A stretch of 45,715 bases of DNA from Lachnospiraceae bacterium. Lineage in GTDB: Bacteria > Bacillota > Clostridia > Lachnospirales > Lachnospiraceae. Position 1 is the first letter of the stretch; each line of letters opens with the position of its first letter. A program made the position numbers and the translations under genes. Positions 17,176-26,420 of the stretch are shown here, piece after piece. Where the stretch lies: contig QXXL01000049.1 of assembly GCA_009911505.1 (NCBI GenBank), forward strand, positions 1 to 45,715, read 5' to 3'. The notes beneath the pieces are model-generated. The model saw only the letters and a program-made list of their open reading frames with translations. It did no database searches and was not told the DNA's origin.

Positions 17176-17949
17176 TTATTTTGATTTTCCCTTGGAATTA
17201 TCTGACGATTTGTCATCCTTACCATAATAAGGCTTATAATAGCCGCTGTAATAGCCTCTGTAGTAGCTCCGGTAATAACGTTTGTAATAACGGTTATAGT
17301 AACCGCCTCTTTCTACTTTTACTTTATTCAAAACTACGCCAAGAATCCTGCATTCCGTAAGCTCTAACTGTTTTTTGATATCCTGGATAAAACGGTAGCT
17401 GCATTTATTGGCTTCTACTACCAATACTGCGCCGTCACATTTCGGGGCAATGACAGCCGTATCTATGACAGACCCAAGAGGCGGGGAGTCAATCAATACA
17501 ATGTCATAATTTTCCCTGGCATACATTATCATCTCATCAAAATACCGGTTTCCCAACAGCTCTGTGGGGTTTGGCGTGGTACGCCCGGCAAAAATAATAT
17601 CTAAATTGTCTACATTCGTTTCGCAGAGTACTTCACTTAGCTTGGACTGCCCGCTTAAGTAATGGGACAGGCCTTTAATAGAAGCCCCCTGATCGCTTTT
17701 TGCCTGATGCCTTCCGACCAGGACAGATTTGCGCAAATCTGCGTCTACCAGCAATACGCGTTTTCCATCTTCGGCAATCGCCCTTCCAAGATCCATTACA
17801 ATACTGCTCTTGCCTTCATCTGGCGTACAGCTGGTAAATGTAATCACTTTAATATCTGGCCCGCAAAAGCTCAAATTGGTACGCAAAGAGTTGAACGCTT
17901 CTTTTTTCCCGTAGCCTAGTTTTTCTAGTTTTTCTAATTCTACTTTCAT
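17176..17949 (-). CDS. cpsD: CpsD/CapB-type bacterial tyrosine kinase
   Basis: The 257-residue BY-kinase has Walker A S-C-T-P-D-E-G-K-S-S (near 40-49), Walker A-prime V-L-L-V-D-A-D-L-R-K-S (near 70-80), and Walker B I-V-L-I-D-S-P-P (near 152-159). The C-terminal cluster (residues 217-242) has seven YY pairs regularly separated by two residues, 14 tyrosines in 26 positions; such clusters are autophosphorylated in CpsD/Wzc proteins, but this one is unusually regular and rich. Its start overlaps the CpsC-like gene by ATGA, fitting a kinase-adaptor pair. It would control chain length and export with CpsB- and CpsC-like proteins. Confidence 0.95.
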   Translation of the reverse strand: MKVELEKLEKLGYGKKEAFNSLRTNLSFCGPDIKVITFTSCTPDEGKSSIVMDLGRAIAEDGKRVLLVDADLRKSVLVGRHQAKSDQGASIKGLSHYLSGQSKLSEVLCETNVDNLDIIFAGRTTPNPTELLGNRYFDEMIMYARENYDIVLIDSPPLGSVIDTAVIAPKCDGAVLVVEANKCSYRFIQDIKKQLELTECRILGVVLNKVKVERGGYYNRYYKRYYRSYYRGYYSGYYKPYYGKDDKSSDNSKGKSK

Positions 17950-18698
17950 TTATGCCCGCCCTTTCTGACTCCCCATAATTTTTTCCGCTTATGCTTCTTT
18001 TCTGAGTTGTCTGTTCCTCCTTCTTCCGGAATGGATGCTAAGGTGTTTAACCTTATGAATTTCTCCACATCATCCGCACTCCGTATCGTATCGTCTAAAA
18101 TATTGCGGACAACCAAAAAGCCAATAGACAAAACCATGCCGATAATTGCCCCTAAAAATGCATTCCTTTTATTATTAGGGCTGCTTGGCCGTTTTGCTTC
18201 TACTGCTTCTTCCGCGATCGTAGGTTCATCAATCTGCATAATTTGAGTCAGGCGCTTTTGTGATACGGTGGCAAACTCATTTGCAATCTCTTTTGCAAGC
18301 ACCGGATCGGGGTAGGTTACCTGTATCCATATGATACGGGTGTTTTCGCGCTTGGTAACGCTTACACAGCCTAAAAGCCCCTCATAACTGACATCCAGGT
18401 CAAGATTTTTGGCAACCTGTTCCACTACGGGGCGGCTTGTTATCAGTTCTTCATAATCATTGGCTAAGCTGCTGCCCACCTGTAAATCCGACAAGCTTAT
18501 CATTGTGCTGGAATTCGTCAGTATATACATTTTAGCTGTAGAATTGTACATCGGCGTCAGCGCATAAGCGCTGTACAGCCCTAAAATAAGACCGCCGGCA
18601 ATGGTAACGGAAATTACCATTGGCAGATGACGCAGAATTAGCATCAGTATTTCCCACAAATCAATTTCTATTTCCTCATTTTTGGAATTCATAGTCAT
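17946..18698 (-). CDS. cpsC: CpsC/CapA-type Wzz-domain chain-length adaptor
   Basis: The 250-residue protein has a Wzz N-terminal domain (E-I-D-L-W-E-I-L-M-L-I-L) with a transmembrane segment near 30-50, an outside coil region, the R-P-S-S-P-N-N-K-R-N proline-rich segment typical of this family, and a second transmembrane segment near 180-200. The C-terminus is cytoplasmic and basic and should touch the kinase. It determines polysaccharide chain length and activates the kinase. It starts nine bases after the CpsB-like gene and overlaps the kinase gene by four bases. Confidence 0.93.
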   Translation of the reverse strand: MTMNSKNEEIEIDLWEILMLILRHLPMVISVTIAGGLILGLYSAYALTPMYNSTAKMYILTNSSTMISLSDLQVGSSLANDYEELITSRPVVEQVAKNLDLDVSYEGLLGCVSVTKRENTRIIWIQVTYPDPVLAKEIANEFATVSQKRLTQIMQIDEPTIAEEAVEAKRPSSPNNKRNAFLGAIIGMVLSIGFLVVRNILDDTIRSADDVEKFIRLNTLASIPEEGGTDNSEKKHKRKKLWGVRKGGHK

Positions 18699-18707
18699 CC
18701 TCTTTCT

Positions 18708-19439
18708 TTAAATGTATTTTTTCTGCAGAAAATATTCCTGGTTCTCATTGAGAATCCGTTCCAGGCAGCCTTCCGGCAGTTTTTTATAGAGTTTTTCCAC
18801 ACAATCTTTCATCATAGGGGAACGCTCTGACGTATTATGGCAGTCACTTCCAAAGAAATGCACAATGCCTTTTTCGATAAACTTCCTAAGCCTTGCACAT
18901 CGCCGATCAAAAAAACCGCCTGTCAGGCTTAGGGTATTCACTTGAATCAATGCGCCTAGCTTAATTACTTCCCATATGTTATCTTCGTTTTCAAATAATG
19001 CCTGCACCCGCTCCATATGTGCTACAATAGGGTGGTAGCCTGCTTCAATTAATTCCCTAAGCCCCTGGTATACTTCGCGATACCGTTCACCGGGATAGAA
19101 TTCAACCAGTAAATACCGGCTGTCTGCCATTGTAAGAATATGGCCTGCCGCAATTTCCTCTGGAATTCCCCGGCGGTACAAAATTTCGTTGCCACTAAGT
19201 ATTTCCAAATCATCGGCAATCTGTTTCGCCTTCTCATTTGCTTCTTTTACAAGCTTACGGATTTCTCCATTATCCTGTGTCCTGTTTCCGGGATAATTAT
19301 GGGGGGTAGCTACAATATGCCGGACACCCTGCCCGTACGCAAGCTTTAGCATCTGCATTGTCATCTCCCAGTCTTTTGAGCCATCGTCCACTCCCGGCAG
19401 GATATGGCTATGTATATCCAAATATCCTCTCTGTCCCAT
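18708..19439 (-). CDS. cpsB: CpsB/YwqE-type PHP tyrosine phosphatase
   Basis: The 243-residue protein has PHP-domain metal ligands: D-I-H-S-H-I-L-P-G-V-D-D-G-S (near 7-20), A-T-P-H-N-Y (near 43-48), G-N-E-I-L-Y, P-I-V-A-H-M-E-R (near 138-145), and F-F-G-S-D-C-H-N-T (near 197-205). It is the manganese-dependent phosphatase that removes phosphate from CpsD-type kinases and resets the export cycle. The family is specific to Gram-positives, unlike the Wzb-type phosphatases of proteobacteria. It sits in the standard CpsB-C-D order. Confidence 0.95.
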   Translation of the reverse strand: MGQRGYLDIHSHILPGVDDGSKDWEMTMQMLKLAYGQGVRHIVATPHNYPGNRTQDNGEIRKLVKEANEKAKQIADDLEILSGNEILYRRGIPEEIAAGHILTMADSRYLLVEFYPGERYREVYQGLRELIEAGYHPIVAHMERVQALFENEDNIWEVIKLGALIQVNTLSLTGGFFDRRCARLRKFIEKGIVHFFGSDCHNTSERSPMMKDCVEKLYKKLPEGCLERILNENQEYFLQKKYI

Positions 19440-19452
19440 TATCTGTGATTCC

Positions 19453-20292
19453 TCATTTACCCGTCCTGCTTTTGTTCTTCATCCGAATACTGGCAAGCAG
19501 CAAAAGAACGGTAGCTGCCGCTGCCACTATACTGACAATATACCAGGGAGAACATCCCTTGTATTTAAATATCTCCAAAAATTCCGAAAAATATGCCGGC
19601 CCTACACCAGGGGTTGCAACCCCTCCCCCGATAGAAAGGAGGACTGTAGCCGCCAGATTCCAGACAAATGCCGTAAAACAACTGCCTGTTATATAGTATA
19701 GCGCATGATGCTTATAATGATAACACCCAAGTAAAAATACTGCGCCCAAAGCCGCAATCATAGCTGACACTGCCGCCATGCCCATAAATATGGGCTTGCG
19801 TCCCTGTACAAGCTGGCGGTATCCGTTGACAAAGGATGGATAAACATATCTGCGGCATATTGCCTTTGATTCATCCACTACATTTTTGAGGACACCCTGC
19901 GTACCTTCAGTTTCATGGACCTCCTGCTCTTTGAGGTATGATTCCAGAATTTCCTGTTGGCCAAAATCCACACCATCTTCCTTAAAAGCCCCAGTATCAA
20001 CATACTGGGAAAAAGCAAGATATGCTTTGTTTTCTCCCCAGATCTTTTCTGTCAAAGATTCTGGCAGGCCGTAAGCAGCAAACAGCTGTTTTTGCTTTTC
20101 TAGCATATCTTTTTCCATTTCCGCTGCATACCCGCTGTTTTGCAGGCTGTCACGGAATAAATGATCGCTCAAATAACCCATTAATAACTCTATACTTAAA
20201 AACAGCAGAAAAATCGCCACTGACATCACAACTGTAACTGCCAGGCTGGCTGCTGTTCTGATTTTTCGATTTTTACGCAGATATTTTCGCAT
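19453..20292 (-). CDS. Unknown four-TM membrane protein of the capsule locus
   Basis: The 279-residue protein has a basic N-terminus, a transmembrane segment near 15-37, a 120-residue outside region (Glu- and Gln-rich, predicted helical, with M-E-K-D-M-L-E-K-Q-K-Q-L), then three more segments near 168-190, 200-225 and 250-270, ending basic. I do not recognise its family. It is tucked between the sortase and CpsB-like genes with only 3 and 13 bases of spacing, so it should be co-expressed and probably acts with one of them. Its topology, with one large external helical domain, would suit a sortase or export accessory. Confidence 0.8.
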   Translation of the reverse strand: MRKYLRKNRKIRTAASLAVTVVMSVAIFLLFLSIELLMGYLSDHLFRDSLQNSGYAAEMEKDMLEKQKQLFAAYGLPESLTEKIWGENKAYLAFSQYVDTGAFKEDGVDFGQQEILESYLKEQEVHETEGTQGVLKNVVDESKAICRRYVYPSFVNGYRQLVQGRKPIFMGMAAVSAMIAALGAVFLLGCYHYKHHALYYITGSCFTAFVWNLAATVLLSIGGGVATPGVGPAYFSEFLEIFKYKGCSPWYIVSIVAAAATVLLLLASIRMKNKSRTGK

Positions 20293-20295
20293 GTA

Positions 20296-21705
20296 TTAAT
20301 CTCCAATTTCCGGCCCGGATACCTTTTTCGCATACACAAAAAAACGTTCGCTGCGAAGCCGTTCTTCTGCCCCAAACGGATAACAGGTATATAATACCAG
20401 CTCCTCCGTATCTGGATGCCCTTGTTTATATTCCATGACATCTGCCGTCTTTGTACCCGTTACTTGATATTCATACTCACCATAAGCGGTTTTTAAAGAA
20501 AAAACCATTCCTTCCCGTACGGATTCAAGTGGAGCAAAAAATGTAACATCATGCCCGCCTATTAAGATTTCCCCGCCTTTTCCGGGCAGGCTTCCGCCTA
20601 CATAGGTTCCAGCGCCCTGTTCAAAAACCTCGTCTGTATCACCGTAATAAAGCGGCGCTTTTAGCCCTATCTCTTCACAGGAAAGTTCTCCATACTGCTC
20701 TCCCTGTAATGGAGGGATCCATGTCCCGTCGTCTGCACTTCTTTGCATATCTGCCGCATAGGTATACTCTGGGGTTCCAAGAATCCAGACAGACTTCCAC
20801 TTGCCTGCTTCGCTTTCCAAAAAGCCTCCTGCAAAAACCGCAAAAGCTAAAATCCCTGCTGCCGAAGTGATGATGGGCATACTAAAATATCCTTTTTTCC
20901 TGCGCATTGCAATCACGGTAAGCGCTGCACAAAGTATTCCTGCAAACAAAATTGCTCCAACGACAACGCCTCCTGTAAAATACCCTGTATTCTTAACAGG
21001 AAGGGTGCCGGAAAGTATAACATCGCCATCTTTTGCTACGATATCTACAGTCCCCTTTAGAAACTGCTCTACAGTAACTGCCCAATCACTTTTCCCACCC
21101 TCTTCGCCCTTCGACGAACCGGTTTGGATTGTGGCATATTCTCCCTCTTCCAATGCATCTTTTAAAAGCTTTTGCACATCTGTTTTCTGCGCATCGTTAT
21201 AGCTTGGCCTGCTGCCGGGCATATCCTCCCCATTCGTGGTGTTTGCACTGCCCGGCTGGCCATTGCTGTTATCTGTGGATGCGCCGCCTGCTTCCTGATC
21301 GGCTGGATTTTGTCCGCTGCCCGGTTCTTCCTGCTGATTGCCAGGTGTTTGTGTGCTTTCTGTACCTGGCTCTTCCGTATCAGTTCCGGAATCGGAATCG
21401 GTATCAGTAACCTCTACCATGTAGCCTTCGTCAATACCACGCTGAAGGTTCGCATTTGCCTGGCGGATTGCATTGTCCACTTCCCTCTCCGTCAGATCCA
21501 TATCATCATCTATCAGCCGGTTGTATGCTTTTTGTTTGGCTTCCTCTGTAAAACGATAAGTTTTTCCATTATGGGTTACTGTCCCATTGTAATAATCTAC
21601 AATCCGCTGCTCTGCCGCGTTAATCCCTCCGGCATAAACAGGCATCATGCCTGCTAATAGAAGCGCGCATGCAATTGCCGCTCCTGTCAACTGCTTTTTC
21701 CACAT
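20296..21705 (-). CDS. Sortase-domain membrane protein
   Basis: About 469 residues. After a signal peptide (M-W-K-K-Q-L-T-G-A-A-I-A), an N-terminal small domain and a long Ser/Gly/Asn/Glu linker precede two transmembrane segments (near 235-290). A C-terminal sortase domain follows with the catalytic His in I-L-I-G-G-H-D-V-T-F-F, Cys in V-L-Y-T-C-Y-P-F-G, and Arg in R-S-E-R-F-F-V-Y-A-K. Class assignment (D-like) is uncertain. I place the start at the ATG at 21705, six bases after AAAGG; a longer frame from 21750 would run through the terminator-like hairpin. It opens the capsule operon. No LPXTG-type substrate is visible in the window. Confidence 0.88.
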   Translation of the reverse strand: MWKKQLTGAAIACALLLAGMMPVYAGGINAAEQRIVDYYNGTVTHNGKTYRFTEEAKQKAYNRLIDDDMDLTEREVDNAIRQANANLQRGIDEGYMVEVTDTDSDSGTDTEEPGTESTQTPGNQQEEPGSGQNPADQEAGGASTDNSNGQPGSANTTNGEDMPGSRPSYNDAQKTDVQKLLKDALEEGEYATIQTGSSKGEEGGKSDWAVTVEQFLKGTVDIVAKDGDVILSGTLPVKNTGYFTGGVVVGAILFAGILCAALTVIAMRRKKGYFSMPIITSAAGILAFAVFAGGFLESEAGKWKSVWILGTPEYTYAADMQRSADDGTWIPPLQGEQYGELSCEEIGLKAPLYYGDTDEVFEQGAGTYVGGSLPGKGGEILIGGHDVTFFAPLESVREGMVFSLKTAYGEYEYQVTGTKTADVMEYKQGHPDTEELVLYTCYPFGAEERLRSERFFVYAKKVSGPEIGD

Positions 21706-21722
21706 ATACATCCTTTCCCCAA

Positions 21723-21752
21723 AAATGCTCCGGAACGCATCCCGGAGCATTT
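21723..21752 (-). terminator. Terminator-like hairpin between the Ig-like gene and the sortase
   Basis: Arms AAATGCTCCGG (21723-21733) and CCGGAGCATTT (21742-21752) are exactly complementary around an 8-base loop. On the minus strand the stem runs into TTTTT, partly within the stem. It starts 14 bases past the stop of the Ig-like gene and ends just before the sortase ribosome binding site. It would lower, but perhaps not abolish, read-through into the capsule operon. Confidence 0.75.
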
Positions 21753-21765
21753 CAAGGATTGTTTT

Positions 21766-24700
21766 TTACTTCTGTTCTGCCTTTTTATAAATATTGTATG
21801 CATCCATCTTGGAAGGATCGTACTCGTATCCAAGCTGGCCCATCATTTCTTCATAATAAATAGCATTTATCCTGCAGACAAATTTATCTTCATTTACTGC
21901 TGCCTGCATAACTACTCTGTCTCTGCCGTTCTGCTCCTTGTAAAGAGTAAATCCGTTTTCAGAAATCTCTGCACGAAGCTTCATACCGCCTGCAACATTT
22001 ACAGTCGCATTGATCTCTACTACCTCATTTTCTTTTGAGATTTCAATATCTGTTACCCTAACCTGTTTCGTGCTGGTCTCAATAAGTAAATCAGAGCCAT
22101 TTGCATGGTCAATACGGGTTATTGTAGCTTTCTTGGTCTTATTTCCGCCTTTGCTGACAGTAACTTCTATTGTGGTAGAGCTCGTTACTTCTACGTTAAT
22201 CCGTTCTCCTGTAGCAAGGAAGTTGGAATCCAGCAGGCTCTTAAGGACATAACTGTTATTTACTACGTTGTTCCAGTCAAACTTCATCCAGAAATTCTTA
22301 AGGAAATCATTATCATACTGGCCGGAAGTAAACTGTGAAAGTACCCAGTCAAAATCATGTTCTACATCTTCAGATGTAGTTACAAATGTATTGCCGTTTC
22401 CTCTCTTCACTTCGTATTCGTCTGCTGTCCTGTCAAATTCCAATACATACTGGCTAATATCGCCATATTCATCTTCGATAATCCGGAAGGCTTTTTCTCT
22501 TTCCACTACGGTTACATTGCAGGTAGCATATGCGTCATCAGATGCTTTTACATCATCAGCAGCTTTTGCCTTGATGATAGCTTTGCCGCCCTTATTTAAA
22601 ATAACCGTTGCAGACATTGTGTCTTCACTAGGAACAATCGTTATAGCATCTGCATTTTCAGAAGCAGGATCAACTTCCCAAACCAGTTTTGCGCCTGCGG
22701 CGTTTGCTGCTTCTTCCGGTTCTACCGATGCGGTAAGCACAATTGCCTCTTTATGGTTGAGCTTTACATTGATCTCTTCCTGATCCAATGTAACCTTTTC
22801 AATTGGTACATATACCTCTATATCAACTGAACCTGATACATTATCATGATCTGCTGTTGCAGTAATCGTTACTGTGCCTGCCCCAACTGCCGTTACAACA
22901 CCAGTCTTCGGATCTACAACTGCAACTGCTTCGTTGCTGCTGCTCCATGTTACTTCTTTGTATGTTGCCTCTGCCGGCTCAATCACTGCCTTAAAGGCCT
23001 TTATATCGCCTTTTTTAAGCCTTGTGCTGCCGTCTTCAGATTCTACCGTAACTTTTGTCACTGGTACAGCCTGTTTGCTGACAGTTACATTACAGAATGC
23101 AGACTTACCGCCATCCTGTGTAACCGCAATAATAGTTGTCATACCTTCGCCTACTGCCGTTACAACGCCCTTATTATCTACCGTTGCAACTTTTTCGTCC
23201 AGGCTGAGCCAGAAAACAGTGTTATTTGACACTTCTTCTGGTTCAATCTTCGGAATAAGCGTATAGGTCGTAGGTTCTTCATCCAAAATAAATGCAAGTT
23301 CCTGTTTATCCAATGTAATCTTGCTTACACGCCCGTCGCCAGGTGTAACACGTACGAGCATAGTTGCCTGTACCGATGTACCATCCTGCTTTGTAACAGT
23401 AGCTGTAACAGTAGCTGTGCCTGTAACGCCTGATTTAGATGTAACTACGCCGTTTTCATCTACTGTTGCAATCGTTTCATCGCTGCTGGTCCAAACAACA
23501 TCCCTTTCTGTTGTATTTTCCGGGTCGAAAAGGACTGTAATCTGATTGGTTACGTTGCCGCCCTGCATTACAAGCTCATCACGGATGAAGCTAATCTTAT
23601 TCAACGGTACAAACGGTTTTGTAACTGTAACTGCCATACTCTGTTTCATTTCTGTGCCGTCGCCCATTACAATAGTAATGCTGATATCCGCCGTTCCTGC
23701 ATCAATTGCATGCACAACCGCTTTTATATTTCCGTCTTCTACTGTGCCGTCTGCAATTACAGTAGCAATATCTGTGTTGCTGCTTTCCCATTTAATGCTC
23801 CTGCAGGTTGCATCCTTCGGATTCAAAGCTGCCATAACCTGGCCATGTTCGCCTGCTACCAGAGCCTGATCCCCTGTTACAGTGATACTTTCAAGCGCTT
23901 TGTAAACAGTTACGTCACATGATGTAATCTTACCGCCAGCTGTTGCAATTACCTTGGCAGTACCTTCGCCTACAGCCGTAACGACACCTGTATTTGAAAC
24001 GGTAATTACGCTCTCATCCGCACTCCTCCATGTAACTGCTGCATCTGTTGCATTCTGCGGAGTTACTGTAGCTGTAAAGGAAACTGTCTCCCCTACTCTA
24101 ATCGGCGCTGATAAGCTCGACGGGGTCAATGCAATATTTTCTACTGCAACATAGTTGTCATTTGTAACAACCTGCACTTCTGCAGTTGCAGATAATCCGT
24201 TCGATGTTGCTGCAGTAATGACTGCTGTCCCTTCTGCCACTGCAGTGATTACACCTGTCTCAGCATTTACAGAAGCAATATTTGAATTGCTGCTGGTCCA
24301 TGTAAGTTCTGGTTTCACCGTTGCATTGCTTGGCAGGAATACTGGCATCAGTTCCTGTGTGCTTCCAACAGGCACTGTCACTTTAGCCGGAGCAAGCGTA
24401 ATACCGGTCACTTCAATATCAACCTTATTAGAGGTCACATCACAGGTTGCCGAGTACTCACCGTCTTTGGTCGTAACTTTTACAGTAACCTTAGCTGTAC
24501 CCACACCGTTTGCACGAACCGTTGCGTTCCCGGTACCGTCTGATAAGATTGTATTTTCAGATATTACCTGTATTACATCGCTGTCTGAAGACCATTCTAC
24601 TTTTTCAACAGCTGCGTTTGCAGGATTTAAGGATACTTTAAGGTTGGATTCTTTGCCCTGATCCAATACTAATTCTTCTTTATCTAAGCTAACGCTGCTC

Positions 24701-26370
24701 AATGGCTGGCGTACTTCTATTTCACAATAATCCCTCTGGCCGTTATTGGACTGTGCATAAATCATTGCCCGTCCTGCGCTTAACGGAGTTACTAAGCCGC
24801 CGTACTGGGAAACACTGGCAACTGCCGGATTGGAGCTCGCCCATACAACCGTCTTATCCGTTGCATTGTCTGGTGTAACAGCTGCATTTAACTGAAGCGG
24901 TTCACCGCCAACTACCAGTTCACCCGTCTTAGGAGTGACATGGATATTCTCTACACGTATTGTTTCGGGTGTCCGTACAGTAACTTCACAGTTTGCCGTC
25001 TTTTCACCGTCTGCCGTAGTAACGGTAACCGTAGCAGTCCCTTTTGCAACTGCTGTCACCTCGCCGTATTCGGATACCGTAGCTATTTTGGGATTACTGG
25101 TGCTCCATGTTACCGCCTGGTTTGTCGCATTGGTCGGGATAACCGCCATAACAACCGGATCAGTAATATCGCCTACTTCCAACGCCATGCTTGGAGCCAA
25201 AATAACGCCGTCTACCGGAATGTACTGTGCATTAACAACGACCTCACAAGAAGCCTTAAAGCCGCCGTCTACCGTTGTTGCTGAAATTGTCGTCGTACCT
25301 GCGCGAAGCGGGGTAACAAGGCCATTTTCAACAGTTGCCGTTGTCGTATCGCTGCTTTCCCATACTACTGCCGGATTTGTGGCATCCGCCGGGGCTACGA
25401 TAGCTTTAAGCTGCTCTGTATTGCCGCCTGCAGTCATTACCAGGCTGGTACGGTCTAATGTAACGCCTGTTACCTTTACGCCGCCGCCCGGAACTACATT
25501 TGGAGACGGGCTTGTAACTGTAACGGTACATACTGCCCTGTTAGCCATGCTGTCAGAAGCGTATGCATAGATTTTTGCTGTACCGTCCCCCTTTGCAACA
25601 ACCCTGCCGGCATTATTTACCCTGGCAATGCTGGTATCCGAAGAAACAAAATATACTTTCTTCCTGGTTGCATTGGATGGCGCAACAGTTGCGTGAAGCG
25701 TATCGCTCGATCCATTTAAGAGGGAAAGCTTTGTCTTGTCTAATGTTACTTTGGTAACCGGTTTAATTTTTTTCTTAACCGTTACATTGACAACCTTTTT
25801 TGCACCGCCGTCAGCTGATTGTATGGTTACTTTAGCTTTTCCGACTTTTTTCGCGGTAAGTTTGCCTTTTTTGCTGACTTTTACAACGGAAGGTTTGCTG
25901 GACTTGAAGGTAACTTTTTTATTGACGCCTTTGTTCGGTGTAATATCGTACCTAAGATTAACCCATTTGCCTTTCTGCATGACAATGGTAGCTGCTGTCT
26001 GGATTTCTTCAACACCTTTCGTTACAGTTACTGTACATTTAGCCTTTACTTTCTTATTCGACTTGGATGTTACTGTAATCGTTGCTTTTCCAGTTTTCTT
26101 GGCGGTAACTTTTCCTTTGGAGCTTACGGTAGCCACCTTTTTGTTGCTGGATTTGTATGTAACTGCTTTGGAAGCGCCACTTGGGCTTACTGATTTTACG
26201 CTTAATTTAAAGCTCTTGCCTACACACAAGGTCCTTTTTGTTGCTGATAACGTGATTTTTGTGGTGCTCGTTGCTGCCTGCGCTTCGACCGGCGCAGAAA
26301 AGATGCTAGTGCATGTTAATAGGACGGCAAGCAGCAACGCCACGATCCTGGGCATTGTTTTCCTCTCCAT
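21766..26370 (-). CDS. Giant secreted protein with about 14 bacterial Ig-like (BIG2) domains
   Basis: The 1534-residue protein has a signal peptide (residues 1-33, ending A-Q-A-A) and about 14 BIG2 repeats of 80-100 residues, each with a start like V-T-L-D-x-x-x-L, a centre like V-x-W-x-S-S-D-x-x-x-A-T-V, G-x-V-T-A-x-x-x-G-x-A-x-V, and an end like C-x-V-T-V. A unique region of about 245 residues closes it. The first three domains are extremely Lys-rich while later ones are acidic. There is no LPXTG motif or C-terminal membrane anchor. Such proteins are usually surface adhesins or wall-layer proteins; basic N-terminal domains could hold it to anionic wall polymers. AGGAGG lies nine bases before the ATG. 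Confidence 0.9.
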   Translation of the reverse strand: MERKTMPRIVALLLAVLLTCTSIFSAPVEAQAATSTTKITLSATKRTLCVGKSFKLSVKSVSPSGASKAVTYKSSNKKVATVSSKGKVTAKKTGKATITVTSKSNKKVKAKCTVTVTKGVEEIQTAATIVMQKGKWVNLRYDITPNKGVNKKVTFKSSKPSVVKVSKKGKLTAKKVGKAKVTIQSADGGAKKVVNVTVKKKIKPVTKVTLDKTKLSLLNGSSDTLHATVAPSNATRKKVYFVSSDTSIARVNNAGRVVAKGDGTAKIYAYASDSMANRAVCTVTVTSPSPNVVPGGGVKVTGVTLDRTSLVMTAGGNTEQLKAIVAPADATNPAVVWESSDTTTATVENGLVTPLRAGTTTISATTVDGGFKASCEVVVNAQYIPVDGVILAPSMALEVGDITDPVVMAVIPTNATNQAVTWSTSNPKIATVSEYGEVTAVAKGTATVTVTTADGEKTANCEVTVRTPETIRVENIHVTPKTGELVVGGEPLQLNAAVTPDNATDKTVVWASSNPAVASVSQYGGLVTPLSAGRAMIYAQSNNGQRDYCEIEVRQPLSSVSLDKEELVLDQGKESNLKVSLNPANAAVEKVEWSSDSDVIQVISENTILSDGTGNATVRANGVGTAKVTVKVTTKDGEYSATCDVTSNKVDIEVTGITLAPAKVTVPVGSTQELMPVFLPSNATVKPELTWTSSNSNIASVNAETGVITAVAEGTAVITAATSNGLSATAEVQVVTNDNYVAVENIALTPSSLSAPIRVGETVSFTATVTPQNATDAAVTWRSADESVITVSNTGVVTAVGEGTAKVIATAGGKITSCDVTVYKALESITVTGDQALVAGEHGQVMAALNPKDATCRSIKWESSNTDIATVIADGTVEDGNIKAVVHAIDAGTADISITIVMGDGTEMKQSMAVTVTKPFVPLNKISFIRDELVMQGGNVTNQITVLFDPENTTERDVVWTSSDETIATVDENGVVTSKSGVTGTATVTATVTKQDGTSVQATMLVRVTPGDGRVSKITLDKQELAFILDEEPTTYTLIPKIEPEEVSNNTVFWLSLDEKVATVDNKGVVTAVGEGMTTIIAVTQDGGKSAFCNVTVSKQAVPVTKVTVESEDGSTRLKKGDIKAFKAVIEPAEATYKEVTWSSSNEAVAVVDPKTGVVTAVGAGTVTITATADHDNVSGSVDIEVYVPIEKVTLDQEEINVKLNHKEAIVLTASVEPEEAANAAGAKLVWEVDPASENADAITIVPSEDTMSATVILNKGGKAIIKAKAADDVKASDDAYATCNVTVVEREKAFRIIEDEYGDISQYVLEFDRTADEYEVKRGNGNTFVTTSEDVEHDFDWVLSQFTSGQYDNDFLKNFWMKFDWNNVVNNSYVLKSLLDSNFLATGERINVEVTSSTTIEVTVSKGGNKTKKATITRIDHANGSDLLIETSTKQVRVTDIEISKENEVVEINATVNVAGGMKLRAEISENGFTLYKEQNGRDRVVMQAAVNEDKFVCRINAIYYEEMMGQLGYEYDPSKMDAYNIYKKAEQK

Positions 26371-26420
26371 ATCCCCATTCCTCCTTTTAAATTTTATAAC
26401 ACAATTATCTAATCCCCTTT

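Noticed and set aside
17224..17301. Tandem DNA repeat that might be a CRISPR-like array
   Set aside because: The 12-base periodicity is explained by the repeated YY codons at the kinase C-terminus; no spacers or cas genes are present.
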